Assembly (NCBI GenBank): GCA_030739735.1
Contig: JASLYQ010000019.1
Location: forward strand, 1 to 58,659
Source of the DNA: Alphaproteobacteria bacterium
Lineage (GTDB): Bacteria > Pseudomonadota > Alphaproteobacteria > UBA7887
Direction: 5' to 3'
Length of the DNA: 58,659 nt
Shown: positions 28,300 through 40,302 of the stretch, one piece after another
Position numbering within the stretch: the stretch's first letter is position 1
Layout of the letters: each line of letters begins with the position of its first letter
Translations under genes and position numbers: made by a program
The notes under the pieces: model-generated
Database searches by the model: none
What the model was told of the DNA's origin: nothing
The model's input: only the letters and a program-made list of their open reading frames with translations

Positions 28300-28719
28300 C
28301 TAGGCTTCGTAGTCGTATCCGAGAGTTGCCAGCGCCTCCTCCAAATAGTCGCCGAGCAGGGGAATGCCGAGCAGATAGATGTCTGTGTGATCGGAGCGCG
28401 CATCGCGCGCCGCGTCCAGCGCCTCCGACCACTCGACTGCGACGAAATCGCCCCGTCCCATCCAGACCAACGCCACCAAATTGATCTGTTCCTCCTCGTT
28501 GAGGGCGTCAATAAACGCCATCAGTTCGTCGCGCACGGGATCAGTGTGATAGGTCTCGATGCCGTCTTCAATGTCCTCGTCTAGCTCGTCGCCGGTCGCT
28601 TCGGCGGTTTTCTCAGAGTCGATTTCTTCCAGCCTGGCGTCGTGAGCGCGCACGTGAGTGATAAAATTACAGACTTTCTCGACCGAGATGCCGAGCTCGG
28701 TTTCGCTTTTGTCGCTCAT
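28300..28719 (-). CDS. DUF3775 family protein
   Basis: A 139-residue acidic protein of the DUF3775 family, function unknown. The conserved C-terminal part is clear: ELMAFIDALNEEEQINLVALVWMGRGD (in pieces: IDALNEEEQ, LVALVWMGRGD), then YLLGIPLLGDYLEEAL. The ATG at 28719 has AGAGG before it and begins a typical MSDKSETELGIS; the 51 codons of open frame upstream look non-coding. It is divergent from the small membrane ORF at 28885. Confidence 0.85.
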   Translation of the reverse strand: MSDKSETELGISVEKVCNFITHVRAHDARLEEIDSEKTAEATGDELDEDIEDGIETYHTDPVRDELMAFIDALNEEEQINLVALVWMGRGDFVAVEWSEALDAARDARSDHTDIYLLGIPLLGDYLEEALATLGYDYEA

Positions 28720-28884
28720 TGCACCTCTAACCTTGTTCGGAGCCTCAGTGACCGAAACCATGCGCATCTCGAAAGTACAGGTCAAACGGTAATCAGCAAA
28801 AAATTGCACGGGCCACTCTTGACGAAAGCGGTAGCGCAAACCACCCTTATTTTTTCTGGGAATATGAAGCACTAGGAAGCGGCC

Positions 28885-29004
28885 ATGACCACGATTAGCC
28901 CTGACAGCCCTTTGAGGATCTCAACCAGAATTCCACTCGCAATGACCCTGATCGGACTGCTTTACATCGTGGGCGCCGTGCTGCTGGCGGATGGTTCCCA
29001 CTAG
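28885..29004 (+). CDS. Small single-helix membrane protein
   Basis: A 39-residue open frame with a 20-residue hydrophobic helix (LAMTLIGLLYIVGAVLLADG) after a polar N-terminus. AGGAAG lies about six bases before the ATG. I do not recognise the family. The helix and ribosome site favour a real gene, but small hydrophobic frames occur by chance. It is divergent from the DUF3775 gene. Confidence 0.45.
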   Translation: MTTISPDSPLRISTRIPLAMTLIGLLYIVGAVLLADGSH

Positions 29005-29312
29005 GGAGGTCGCTACTCGCTGGCGTCAACAAGCGCAAGCGAGGTCTCGAACTTGACCAGGATCGCTTCCAGGTCGGACCGTGGAACGGCAGTGACGTTC
29101 GCGTCCGATGTGCTCTCAGAACTGGTAGCGGCCTGCGGAACGGTGCAGGTGAAGAGCGCCGGCTCAGTGGTTTGCCTTAATAACTTCTCGGGAGGCACTG
29201 AACGCCTTGACGCGTTCCTGATGTCAGTATGGCTGGGGGCGCCAGTACGCCACATGCGAGCAACGCCTCCGCGTTTCACTCGCAGGTTAGCAATGGGGGC
29301 GTAAGAGTGACC
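29005..29312. other. Interval with no supported gene
   Basis: About 308 bp downstream of the F0 operon. Short open frames occur on both strands but none has a good ribosome site, family signature or compositional support. No terminator-grade hairpin was seen for atpF. Confidence 0.4.
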
Positions 29313-29801
29313 TCAGTTTCTTAGCCGACTGGCCAGCCCCGCTGCGATCGCCTCGTCGACCAGCGCGTCGGAGCGCGCGTCATCCATACTTTCAGCGATC
29401 ACCCGCCGCGTCGCGGCGATGGTCACGTCGACCACGTTGGCGCGGATCTGCTCCAGCGCTCTCACCTTGGCCTGGGCGATCTTATCGGTGGCTGACTTGC
29501 CGCGGCGCTCAAGCGCCGATTCGAGGTCGGCCTTGGCCTGCTCGGTCTCGATGCGCGCGGTCTGCTTGGCCTGCTCGACGATGCCTTCGGTCTCCTTGAC
29601 CGCGTCACGCTGCTGGCGCTGATAGCCGGCGAGCAGGGTCTGAGCCTCCTCGCGCAACGCCACCGCGCGCTCCAGTTCGCTCTTTATCGCCGCAGCGCGG
29701 CCGTCGAGCATACCGGTGATCATTGCCCAGGCCTTTTTGCCGACCGCGGCTATGAAAACCACGAAAGCGATGAGCACCCATAACTCAGGATCATGAAACA
29801 T
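29313..29801 (-). CDS. atpF: ATP synthase F0 subunit b
   Basis: A 162-residue stator subunit. One N-terminal membrane helix (LWVLIAFVVFIAAVGKKAW) is followed by a long charged coiled coil (about 30-155) that reaches to F1. It overlaps the b' gene by one base in an ATGA-type junction. Last gene of the F0 operon; the F1 genes are not in the window, as is usual in alphaproteobacteria where F0 and F1 operons are separate. Confidence 0.94.
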   Translation of the reverse strand: MFHDPELWVLIAFVVFIAAVGKKAWAMITGMLDGRAAAIKSELERAVALREEAQTLLAGYQRQQRDAVKETEGIVEQAKQTARIETEQAKADLESALERRGKSATDKIAQAKVRALEQIRANVVDVTIAATRRVIAESMDDARSDALVDEAIAAGLASRLRN

Positions 29802-30292
29802 CAGGCGCGCATCTCCATCTCGGTATCAACGGCCTTGGCCAGTGCGTCTTGCGATACCTCGGCCCCGAGCAACTTGGCGGTCGCAGCCTGTGCTGCGGCC
29901 ACGGCGACGTCGCGCAGGCCCGTGCGCACCTCGGCCACGGCCTCGGCGATACGAGCCTCCTCCGTCGCGGCGCGGGTATCAAGCTCGATCTCGAACGCGG
30001 CCTGGCGCTTAGCCGCCTCAGCCATCATCTCCTCACGCGCCGCGGCGGCGATCGCCTGTGCCTCGGCGCTAGTCTTGGCCATCGTCGCTTCGTAGGCAGC
30101 CAGCGCCTCTGCCGCCTCCTCGCGCATGCGCGTCGCCGTCTCCAGATCGCCCGCGATACGCTCCTGGCGCTGCTCCATCGCCTCGGCAATACGCGGCAGA
30201 GCCACGCGGGCCATCACGCAATAGAAAGCACCAAAGGTAATCGCCAACCACACCAGTTGCGGCATATAGTCGGCAAAATCCATTTGCGGCAT
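29801..30292 (-). CDS. atpG: ATP synthase F0 subunit b'
   Basis: A 163-residue paralogue of subunit b, found in alphaproteobacteria, cyanobacteria and chloroplasts, where b and b' form a heterodimeric stalk. A membrane helix (LVWLAITFGAFYCVMARVAL) near residues 13-32 precedes an Ala/Glu-rich coiled coil. It lies between the c and b genes, the standard order. Some annotations name this gene atpF2 or atpX. Confidence 0.93.
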   Translation of the reverse strand: MPQMDFADYMPQLVWLAITFGAFYCVMARVALPRIAEAMEQRQERIAGDLETATRMREEAAEALAAYEATMAKTSAEAQAIAAAAREEMMAEAAKRQAAFEIELDTRAATEEARIAEAVAEVRTGLRDVAVAAAQAATAKLLGAEVSQDALAKAVDTEMEMRA

Positions 30293-30329
30293 AGCGTTCT
30301 CCCCGTTTCCGGGATCTTTGCTCGGCCGC

Positions 30330-30572
<243 letters not shown>

Positions 30573-30605
30573 TCAAGGTCACAAAAGTAAGGTCCGGCCT
30601 GCCCA

Positions 30606-31340
30606 TCAGTGATGCAGATGCACCGAATCGCTGATGTAGAGGCAGGTCAGAACGGCGAAGACATACGCCTGCAGGAACGCGATGATGGTCTCCAGCGCGA
30701 ACAACAGGACGATGAAGATAAACGGCGCGAAGCCGAACAACCCGAGCGCCACGACAAAGCCAGCGAAGACTTTGATCATGGTGTGGCCGGCCATCATGTT
30801 AGCGGCCAGCCGCACCGAGAGACTGATCGGACGTGAGAGATAAGAGATGAACTCGATCGGCACCAAGAGCGGCGCCAGGGAGATGGGCACACCAGGGGGC
30901 AAAAACAGCGAGAAGAACCTGGCCCCGTGGCGAACGATACCGAGTATGGTTACGCTGACGAAGATCACACCGGCGAGCGCGAAAGTGACTATGATGTGGC
31001 TGGTGACGGTGAAGCTATACGGGATCAGGCCAAGCGAGTTGCAGAACAGGATGAACATGAACAGCGTGAAGACGAAGGGGAAAAACTTGCGCCCTTCCGA
31101 GCCGACGCTATCGCGCACGGTCTTCGCAATCAGCTCGTAACTCATCTCCGCTAAGAGCTGCCAGCGCCCCGGTACCAGCGCGTTGCGCTTCGGGCTCAGG
31201 GTCAGAAATGCCGACATTAGCGCGACGCCGATAACCATCATCAGCGAGGAGTTGGTGAACGACACATCAATACCGCCGATGTGCATTTCCACCAGGCGAT
31301 GAATCGCGAACTGCTCGAGTGGGCTATGTCCGGCGGCCAC
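30606..31340 (-). CDS. atpB: ATP synthase F0 subunit a
   Basis: A 244-residue membrane stator subunit with about five to six helices that forms the proton half-channels. The essential Arg lies in ISLSVRLAANMMAGH, where it faces the c-ring Glu. N-terminus HSPLEQFAIHRLVEMHIGG (in part) matches the family. It lies between atpI and atpE in the usual order. Confidence 0.97.
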   Translation of the reverse strand: MAAGHSPLEQFAIHRLVEMHIGGIDVSFTNSSLMMVIGVALMSAFLTLSPKRNALVPGRWQLLAEMSYELIAKTVRDSVGSEGRKFFPFVFTLFMFILFCNSLGLIPYSFTVTSHIIVTFALAGVIFVSVTILGIVRHGARFFSLFLPPGVPISLAPLLVPIEFISYLSRPISLSVRLAANMMAGHTMIKVFAGFVVALGLFGFAPFIFIVLLFALETIIAFLQAYVFAVLTCLYISDSVHLHH

Positions 31341-31370
31341 CGCTTCTTTCCTATTTTCTGGCTGGCGGCC

Positions 31371-31712
31371 TCAAGCGCTGGGGCCGCCGTCCTCGTCCTT
31401 TTCCTCGGCAGCGGTGCCGAGGCGCACTGCCGTCCGATACGCATTCAACGTTCCGGCTGCCATCCCGAGAGCTAAGAAAAGCAGCAGCATCCAGGGCCGC
31501 GTGCCAAGAAGCGTATCCAGGCCCCAACCCAATATTGCGCCGACAAACACCGCCGACGCCATTTCAGTCGCCAAACGGAGAGCCTGTCCCATCGACGTGC
31601 CCCGGGAGGAGGCGGTCTTGGCGGATTCGTGTTTGCTACGGGCCTCTTTCAGACGTCTATCAAGATCCTCCAGAGATGGAGGCGGCAGATCATCCCCATC
31701 GTCTACCGTCAT
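31371..31712 (-). CDS. atpI: ATP synthase assembly protein AtpI
   Basis: A 113-residue membrane protein that helps c-ring assembly and ion uptake. A charged N-terminal region (about 1-45) precedes two membrane helices (AVFVGAILGWGLDTLL and WMLLLFLALGMAAGTLNAY). ATG at 31712 is preferred: AGAGG is six bases upstream. A GTG at 31733 would add seven residues. First gene of the F0 operon. Confidence 0.9.
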   Translation of the reverse strand: MTVDDGDDLPPPSLEDLDRRLKEARSKHESAKTASSRGTSMGQALRLATEMASAVFVGAILGWGLDTLLGTRPWMLLLFLALGMAAGTLNAYRTAVRLGTAAEEKDEDGGPSA

Positions 31713-31762
31713 CGGCATCCTCTGCCCCGCCACCAGCGAAGCGGCGGCGAAAAAGCGGGTGC

Positions 31763-31791
31763 AACATAGGGTTTGACCCTGAACCTGTCAA
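31763..31791 (-). promoter_or_regulatory. Promoter of the F0 ATP synthase operon
   Basis: On the minus strand a perfect -35 box TTGACA (31786-31791) and a -10 box TATGTT (31763-31768) are spaced by exactly 17 bp, about 50 bp before the atpI start. This is the best sigma-70-like promoter seen in the window and fits a highly expressed operon. Confidence 0.7.
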
Positions 31792-31846
31792 GAACCAGTC
31801 GCACCATCATAAGTTATTGATATAAAGGACAAAGTGTGGACGCCAA

Positions 31847-34800
31847 TTACTCGACGGCCTGCAACAGCCCGGCCTCGCACATATCCACCGAGACCAGCTG
31901 CGACACGCCGCGCTCGCCCATGGTGACGCCGAACAAGCGGCGCATGCGGGCCATGGTTAGGCGATGATGGGTGACCACTAGGAATCGCGTGGCCGAGCTC
32001 TTGGCGATCTCCTCCACCAAATTGCAGAAACGGTCGACATTGGCGTCGTCCAGCGGCGCATCAACCTCGTCGAGCACGCAGATCGGCGTCGGCTTAGTCA
32101 GGAACACGGCAAACAGCAGCGCCAGGGCCGAAAGCGCCTTTTCACCGCCCGACAGCAGGCTAAGATTTTGCAGCCGCTTACCAGGTGGACTCGCCATAAC
32201 CTCAAGACCGGCCTCCAGCGGATCGTCGTCGCCGACCAGGTCGAGATGCGCCCGGCCACCACCGAAAAGACGCTCGAAAAGGGTCTGAAAATGGCCGTTA
32301 ATCTGGTCAAAGGCGGCGAGTAAACGCTGGCGCCCTTCGCGATTGAGCGAGGCGATACCGCCGCGCAGCTTAGCGATAGCGGCCGTCAGGTCATCGCGCT
32401 CGCCGACCATGATTTCGATCTGCGCGGCGAGTTCAGCAGCTTCCGTATCGGCGCGCAGATTGACCGCACCCATGGTCTCGCGCTCGCGCTGCAAGCGCTC
32501 GACAGCGCGTTGCAGCTTCGCGGTGTCTTCAAGCGCATCGACCGATTTGACCTCGGCGATCTCCAGCAGCGCCTCCGGCTCCGCCTGGAAGCGCTCCTGG
32601 ATGTGCTCGGCCTCGACTTCGCCGAGCGAGCGCGCTTGGTCGCGCACGCCTTCGCCGCGCACGCGCTTTTCGCGGGCTTCGGCCATGGTCTCGTTTGCGG
32701 CTTTCAGCGCAGCATCGGCATCGCGCAGGGCCGTCTCGGCTTCCGCCAGACGGTCAGCAGCGTCGCGGCGCGCTGCTGCCGCAGCATCAATGCGTTCGCC
32801 GATGGCATCGCGCCACGCCATCAACCGCGTAGGCTCGGCCTGAAGGCCTTGCAGGCGCTCGCCGGTCGCGGTCTTGCGTTCCTCCAGCACGGCGATTCGC
32901 TCGGCCGCGGCAGTGGCGCGCCGGCACCAGGCGCCACGGTCGGCAATGATCACGGCCAGTCGCGCGGCCCGCGCTTCCGCTTCGCGCACCAGACGCTCAT
33001 GCGCCCTGGCGCGGGTATCCACTGTGACCCGCTGACCGGCAAGGCTTTGCCGCAAGGCTTCCAGCGGCGCCCGCAGGGCGTCCAACGGCTCAGCCTCGGC
33101 ACGCTCGCTCCGACAGGCTCGGAGTGATTGTGCACTGTCGTCGCGATCGCCCGTCAGGCGGGCTGCGGCTTCGACTAGGGCGGCATCGCGCGAGCGATCA
33201 GCAGCGACTGCCTCGCTGGCCTCGGCATGGGTGGCGCGTACCGCATCGAGATCGCGGTTCGCTTCACGGGCGGCGTTGCGGACCTCAGCCTCGTCGCGGC
33301 GCGCGGCCTCATAGGCCACCTGGGCCCCACCCAGGACCGCGGCAGCCGCACTGACAGCGGCCACGGCCTGTTCCTCGCACTCCTCCAGCGCCGGCACCTC
33401 GGCTAGCAACGATTCGAGATGCTGGCGACGGCGCAGCCGCGCCGCGGCGCCGGCATGAGAATCGGCCGCACTGGTAAAACCGTCCCAGCGCCAGAGATCG
33501 CCGCCGCGACTGACTAATCTCTGGCCTTGTTTGAGCTCACCCTGCAGCCGCGCGCCGTCCGCAACCTCGACCAGGCCAACCTGGGCGAAGCGCCGCTCAA
33601 GCGCCGCCGGCACTTCGAGAAAATCCACCAGAGGCTCAACTCCGTCCGGCAAGGAGGGGCCGTCAGGTCGGCTGCCAAGATCGCGCCAATGCGCAGCAGC
33701 AGCCGGGTCGATCGAAGCCATGAGGTCGTCGCCAAGGGCGGCACCTAGCGCCAGCTCCAAGCCCTCCAACACAGAGATACCGTCGATCAGTGGCTTGCCT
33801 ACATCGGCGTGATCATGATCAAGGGCAGCAGCTAGCGCATCCGCTTCGGCCGTAGTGCGCTGGCTCGCCATCTCGGCCTCACGCAAGGCCTCCCGCGCGG
33901 CGCGTTCCGTGGCCTCGGCGCCGGCCCGGCCCGCGTCGGCTGCGGCAAGTTGTTGCTGGCTCTCCTCCAGGGTGGCATGGGCAGCTGCCACCGTCTCACG
34001 GGCACCGGCAAGCCTCACTTCGGCTGCGCTGAGCGCGGTCGCATCGGCAAGGCGCGCGGCGATAGCGGCGCGCTGCCGGGCCACTTCTTCATTTTCGGAA
34101 TCGAGCGAGGCCAGACGCACCTCAAGCTCCTCCTGGCGGCGCGCCAGATCGGCATAGCGGACTTCCGCAGCGGCGACTGTGGCGGTGCACCCGGCAAGCT
34201 CACGGTCTACGGTTTCTAGCGTTGCACGCTCCTGGTCGAGATTCGCCGCCGCAGCATCCTGCTCGCCTGCTGCGCCTTCTGTCTCGCTCTTGAGCGTCGT
34301 CGCCTCATCGGCAAGCTGGCGCGCCGCGGTCTCGGCCTCTGCTGCCAAAGCCTCTTCGCGCACAAGATCGCGGGCCAGCATCTCTAGCTGTGCCTCACAT
34401 TCGGCCGTGGCCGCGGCGAGGCGGCGTTCCTCGTCAGCGACCGCCTCGCCTTCGACCTCAAGGCGATGCAGCGCCGCAGCTGCCTCAGTCTCGACCCGGC
34501 GCAGTTCGGGCAGGCCCTCGTCTATACCAGCGTGATGGGTGGTCGCCTCGGCAGCAATGCGCGTGGTTTCGGCGACGACCTGCTCGACGTCGCCCATGGC
34601 CGCCTCAGCCTCAGCCAGATCGTCCCATGCCTCCTGCCAGCGGCGATAGAACAGAGCAGCCTCAGCCTTGCGCAGACGCCCGCTCAAGGAGCGGTAGCGC
34701 GCGGCCTGGCGAGCCTGGCGCTTGAGCGCCTGCATTTGCGCTTCTAGCGCCGCGATAACGTCTTCGAGGCGATCCAGATTGGTCTCTGCCGCGCGCAGGC

Positions 34801-35347
34801 GAAGCTCGGCCTCGTGGCGCCGCGTGTGCAGGCCGGTAATGCCCGCCGCCTCTTCTAGCAGATGGCGGCGCTGGGACGGCTTAGCGCTAATGAGTTGGCC
34901 GATCTGGCCTTGGCTGACGAGCGCTGTAGAGCGCGCGCCACTCGCCGCATCGGCGAATAGAATCTGCACATCTCGGGCACGCACCTCGCGGCCATTTATG
35001 CGGTAATTCGAGCCCGAGCCGCGCTCGATGCGGCGCGAGACTTCAAGCTCGGGGTCCTCGTTATAGGCGGCCGGCGCGTCGCGCTCGCGATTGTCGAGCA
35101 CCAGCGAGACCTCGGCCAGATTGCGTGCTGGACGCTCGGCGGTGCCAGCAAAGATGACATCGTCCATCTCGCCACCACGAATTTGCTTGGCGGAGGTCTC
35201 ACCCATCACCCAGCGGACCGCCTCGACTAGGTTGGACTTGCCGCAACCGTTGGGCCCGACAATGCCGGTCAGCCCAGGCTCGATGACCAGGTCAGTGGGC
35301 TCGACGAAGGATTTGAAGCCAACGAGTTTCAGACGCGTGAATTGCAA
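31847..35347 (-). CDS. smc: Chromosome segregation protein SMC
   Basis: A 1166-residue ATPase that folds and segregates the chromosome with ScpA/B. The N-terminal head has Walker A GPNGCGKSN at 31-39 and the opening FKSF typical of SMC. Two long coiled coils flank a hinge (about 510-640, around KPLIDGISVLEGLE). The C-terminal head carries the signature LSGGEKALSALAL and Walker B CVLDEVDAPLDDAN. The coils are Ala/Glu/Arg-rich, which creates long antisense open frames. It starts 68 bp downstream of the DsbA-like gene on the same strand. Confidence 0.97.
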   Translation of the reverse strand: MQFTRLKLVGFKSFVEPTDLVIEPGLTGIVGPNGCGKSNLVEAVRWVMGETSAKQIRGGEMDDVIFAGTAERPARNLAEVSLVLDNRERDAPAAYNEDPELEVSRRIERGSGSNYRINGREVRARDVQILFADAASGARSTALVSQGQIGQLISAKPSQRRHLLEEAAGITGLHTRRHEAELRLRAAETNLDRLEDVIAALEAQMQALKRQARQAARYRSLSGRLRKAEAALFYRRWQEAWDDLAEAEAAMGDVEQVVAETTRIAAEATTHHAGIDEGLPELRRVETEAAAALHRLEVEGEAVADEERRLAAATAECEAQLEMLARDLVREEALAAEAETAARQLADEATTLKSETEGAAGEQDAAAANLDQERATLETVDRELAGCTATVAAAEVRYADLARRQEELEVRLASLDSENEEVARQRAAIAARLADATALSAAEVRLAGARETVAAAHATLEESQQQLAAADAGRAGAEATERAAREALREAEMASQRTTAEADALAAALDHDHADVGKPLIDGISVLEGLELALGAALGDDLMASIDPAAAAHWRDLGSRPDGPSLPDGVEPLVDFLEVPAALERRFAQVGLVEVADGARLQGELKQGQRLVSRGGDLWRWDGFTSAADSHAGAAARLRRRQHLESLLAEVPALEECEEQAVAAVSAAAAVLGGAQVAYEAARRDEAEVRNAAREANRDLDAVRATHAEASEAVAADRSRDAALVEAAARLTGDRDDSAQSLRACRSERAEAEPLDALRAPLEALRQSLAGQRVTVDTRARAHERLVREAEARAARLAVIIADRGAWCRRATAAAERIAVLEERKTATGERLQGLQAEPTRLMAWRDAIGERIDAAAAARRDAADRLAEAETALRDADAALKAANETMAEAREKRVRGEGVRDQARSLGEVEAEHIQERFQAEPEALLEIAEVKSVDALEDTAKLQRAVERLQRERETMGAVNLRADTEAAELAAQIEIMVGERDDLTAAIAKLRGGIASLNREGRQRLLAAFDQINGHFQTLFERLFGGGRAHLDLVGDDDPLEAGLEVMASPPGKRLQNLSLLSGGEKALSALALLFAVFLTKPTPICVLDEVDAPLDDANVDRFCNLVEEIAKSSATRFLVVTHHRLTMARMRRLFGVTMGERGVSQLVSVDMCEAGLLQAVE

Positions 35348-35415
35348 GGCATGTCCGCCGTATAACTAGATGGGCAAAGTATAGAAACCCAGCGCAGGCT
35401 GGACAACAGCGCCGC

Positions 35416-36003
35416 TCAGCCGCCGGCCGCCTCGATCATCCGGGCGAGGTCTTCCTCGCTGGGAACACCGGTGACCGTCTCGCCGTTGATGACCAAGCTT
35501 GGAGTCGATTCCACCTTGTGCTCGGATACACCCGTCTGGCGCGATTGCAGAACCGCCATCTGCACCGACTGATTTGCCATGCAGAGGTCGAACTCGCCAC
35601 TGCCCATGCCGGCGAGTCTGGCGAGCTTCTTCAGCCGGTCGCCCGCATCCTCGAAGAAGGCCCAGTTCTCTTGCTGTCGGAACAAGAGATCGAGAAAGGC
35701 AAAATAGCGCTCAGGTCCGGCGCAGTGCGCAGCCATGGCGCCCCATAGCGCCGGCGCATTGAGCGGAAAGTCACGAAACTCGAGACGCACCTTGCCCGTG
35801 TCGATGTAGGTCTCCTTGAGCCAGGGCAAGCGTTGAGTGTGAAAATTAGCGCAGTGGGAGCAACTCATGGAAGCATATTCAACGATGGTCACTGGAGCAT
35901 TCGGATCACCGATCGACTTAAAACTGGTATCAATGCCATCGGCGGTCGCCGGTCCAGCGATCGCAAACAGGGCGAGAACGGCGAGAACGACGGCGTGGCG
36001 CAT
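35416..36003 (-). CDS. DsbA-family periplasmic thiol oxidoreductase
   Basis: A 195-residue secreted thioredoxin-fold protein. A signal peptide (VVLAVLALFAIAGPATA) precedes the active site CSHC in YASMSCSHCANFH; the cis-Pro loop is STPSLVINGE. DsbA relatives of this clade (DsbA_4/ Com1-like) catalyse or isomerise disulfides in the envelope. ATG at 36003 is chosen: GGAG lies eight bases before it and the signal peptide starts here. Together with smc, the DciA-like gene and mutY it forms a gene order common in alphaproteobacteria. Confidence 0.9.
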   Translation of the reverse strand: MRHAVVLAVLALFAIAGPATADGIDTSFKSIGDPNAPVTIVEYASMSCSHCANFHTQRLPWLKETYIDTGKVRLEFRDFPLNAPALWGAMAAHCAGPERYFAFLDLLFRQQENWAFFEDAGDRLKKLARLAGMGSGEFDLCMANQSVQMAVLQSRQTGVSEHKVESTPSLVINGETVTGVPSEEDLARMIEAAGG

Positions 36004-36067
36004 GATAAGTCTCCGCTGAATCATGGTCGCAGATAGATGGGACCGAAATCCGAAAAGTGCAAGTAAA

Positions 36068-36520
36068 TCAGTCTTTGGCCGCAACCTCTGCGCCAAGGCG
36101 CAGCAAGGCCTTGCGCAGGGCGTCATCCTCAATATCAGCCAGCACCGCAGCAAGGTTCGACGGCGACGGTGGGCTTTCGCGCGGCCTTTCCGTTGCCTTG
36201 GGCTGAGGCAGTGGCGCCTGGCGGAAGCGCAGGCGGGTCACCGCACGGAAGCCAAAATAACCAGCGATTCGCTCGAGCATCTGCGGCTCAAGATGTTGCA
36301 GGGCGAGCGCTACGCTGCCGGAAGCGCGAATCGTCAACACGCCGTCGGCGGAGAGCCGCTCCGGCACACAGCGCCCGGCGAGCGCATCGCCGACGATCGC
36401 CTGCCAGTCGGTGATCACCGCGGCACGGTGAAAGCCGCGCGCAGCAAAAGCCGCGCGGGTAAGTCCGGGCACCAGTCTGGCAGTGGTGCGCATTCCTGCC
36501 CTCTTCTTCGCGGCGCTCAT
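36068..36520 (-). CDS. DUF721 / DciA-like protein
   Basis: A 150-residue protein of the DUF721 family, to which the helicase loader DciA belongs. The core (about 28-95) reads WQAIVGDALAGRCVPERL...GVLTIRASGSVALALQH, with the typical W..IVG and L.V...S..wa.eL pattern. An Ala/Pro-rich linker and a helical tail follow. DciA recruits replicative DnaB in bacteria without DnaC. It is divergent from mutY with a 36-bp gap. The DciA role is inferred from family; identity within DUF721 is uncertain. Confidence 0.85.
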   Translation of the reverse strand: MSAAKKRAGMRTTARLVPGLTRAAFAARGFHRAAVITDWQAIVGDALAGRCVPERLSADGVLTIRASGSVALALQHLEPQMLERIAGYFGFRAVTRLRFRQAPLPQPKATERPRESPPSPSNLAAVLADIEDDALRKALLRLGAEVAAKD

Positions 36521-36556
36521 CGGCTACCTTTGTACGGTGATTACGGAACGAAAGCG

Positions 36557-39393
<2,837 letters not shown>

Positions 39394-39621
39394 GAAGGGC
39401 ACTATAGCGTCAGAACAGCGAGAGGTGGTCCGTCGGCACGCGGAATTGGCTCCAATCAAGCTGTGATTCTTCTGGGCGTAGGCCATCACGGTCGCGGGTG
39501 GCGCCGCGGCCCTTGCGAACGGTTCTGGCATCAGCCTTAAACATGCTTCACGGTAGAAAATCAACGGGAACACAACAAGACCAGTTACCCAACTCGCCTA
39601 ACTGCCTGTAGGCTGGCGGCA

Positions 39622-40302
39622 ATGAGCAGCTTGGCGGAGCTTGGCGTCAGTGTCGTGATCCCGACGCTGAACGCGGCTGAAACCTTACCCACGACCTTGG
39701 CGGCGCTGGGCAATGCCGAGATCGTAGTCGCTGACGGTGGTTCATCGGACGCCACCGTTTCACTTGCCGAGGCGGCCGGCGCGAAAGTGGTCAGAGCTCA
39801 GACGGGTCGCGGCCAGCAACTCGTCGCCGGCGCTGAGGCTGCAAGCGGTGCCTGGCTGCTCTTCCTGCATGCCGATACCGTGCCGCAGAGTGCTTGGCTG
39901 GAGCAGGTCGTAGCCTTCGTCACCTATCCCGTAAATGCCCGGCGCGCAGCAGCTTTTCGCCTTGCGATCGACCTGCCGGGTGCCGGCGCGCGGCGCCTCG
40001 AGCGCTGGGTCGCATGGCGCAGCCGGGTGCTGGCTCTGCCATATGGCGACCAGGCCTTGCTTATGGCCAAACCGTTCTACCGCGAGGTCGGCGGCTATCG
40101 CCCCCTGCCGCTAATGGAGGACGTAGACTTGGTGCGCCGTATCGGCAGCGCCCGCCTGGTGATGCTGGAGTCGACGATGCTCACCTCGGGGTGGCGCTAC
40201 CGGCGATCGGATGTGCTACGACGGGGCCTGCGCAACTTTGCCTGCCTCGGGCTCTATTTCCTCGGCATGCCGCCGCGCTTCATCACGCGGCTCTACGGCT
40301 AA
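39622..40302 (+). CDS. GT2 glycosyltransferase (TIGR04283-like)
   Basis: A 226-residue family 2 glycosyltransferase. It opens with VSVVIPTLNAAETLPTTL, followed by VVADGGSSDAT and FLHADT (the DXD-like acidic motif). This small GT2 type is annotated as an arsenosugar-pathway enzyme (TIGR04283), but many copies occur without arsenic genes, as here. It overlaps the next gene by one base (TAATG), and the two families are very often paired, implying a joint substrate. ATG at 39622 lies 15-20 bases after a CTGTAGG-like region; no strong Shine-Dalgarno. Confidence 0.88.
   Translation: MSSLAELGVSVVIPTLNAAETLPTTLAALGNAEIVVADGGSSDATVSLAEAAGAKVVRAQTGRGQQLVAGAEAASGAWLLFLHADTVPQSAWLEQVVAFVTYPVNARRAAAFRLAIDLPGAGARRLERWVAWRSRVLALPYGDQALLMAKPFYREVGGYRPLPLMEDVDLVRRIGSARLVMLESTMLTSGWRYRRSDVLRRGLRNFACLGLYFLGMPPRFITRLYG

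Noticed and set aside
29013-29304. Overlapping 83- and 88-codon frames on both strands
   Set aside because: No ribosome site or family signature; mutual overlap argues for chance.
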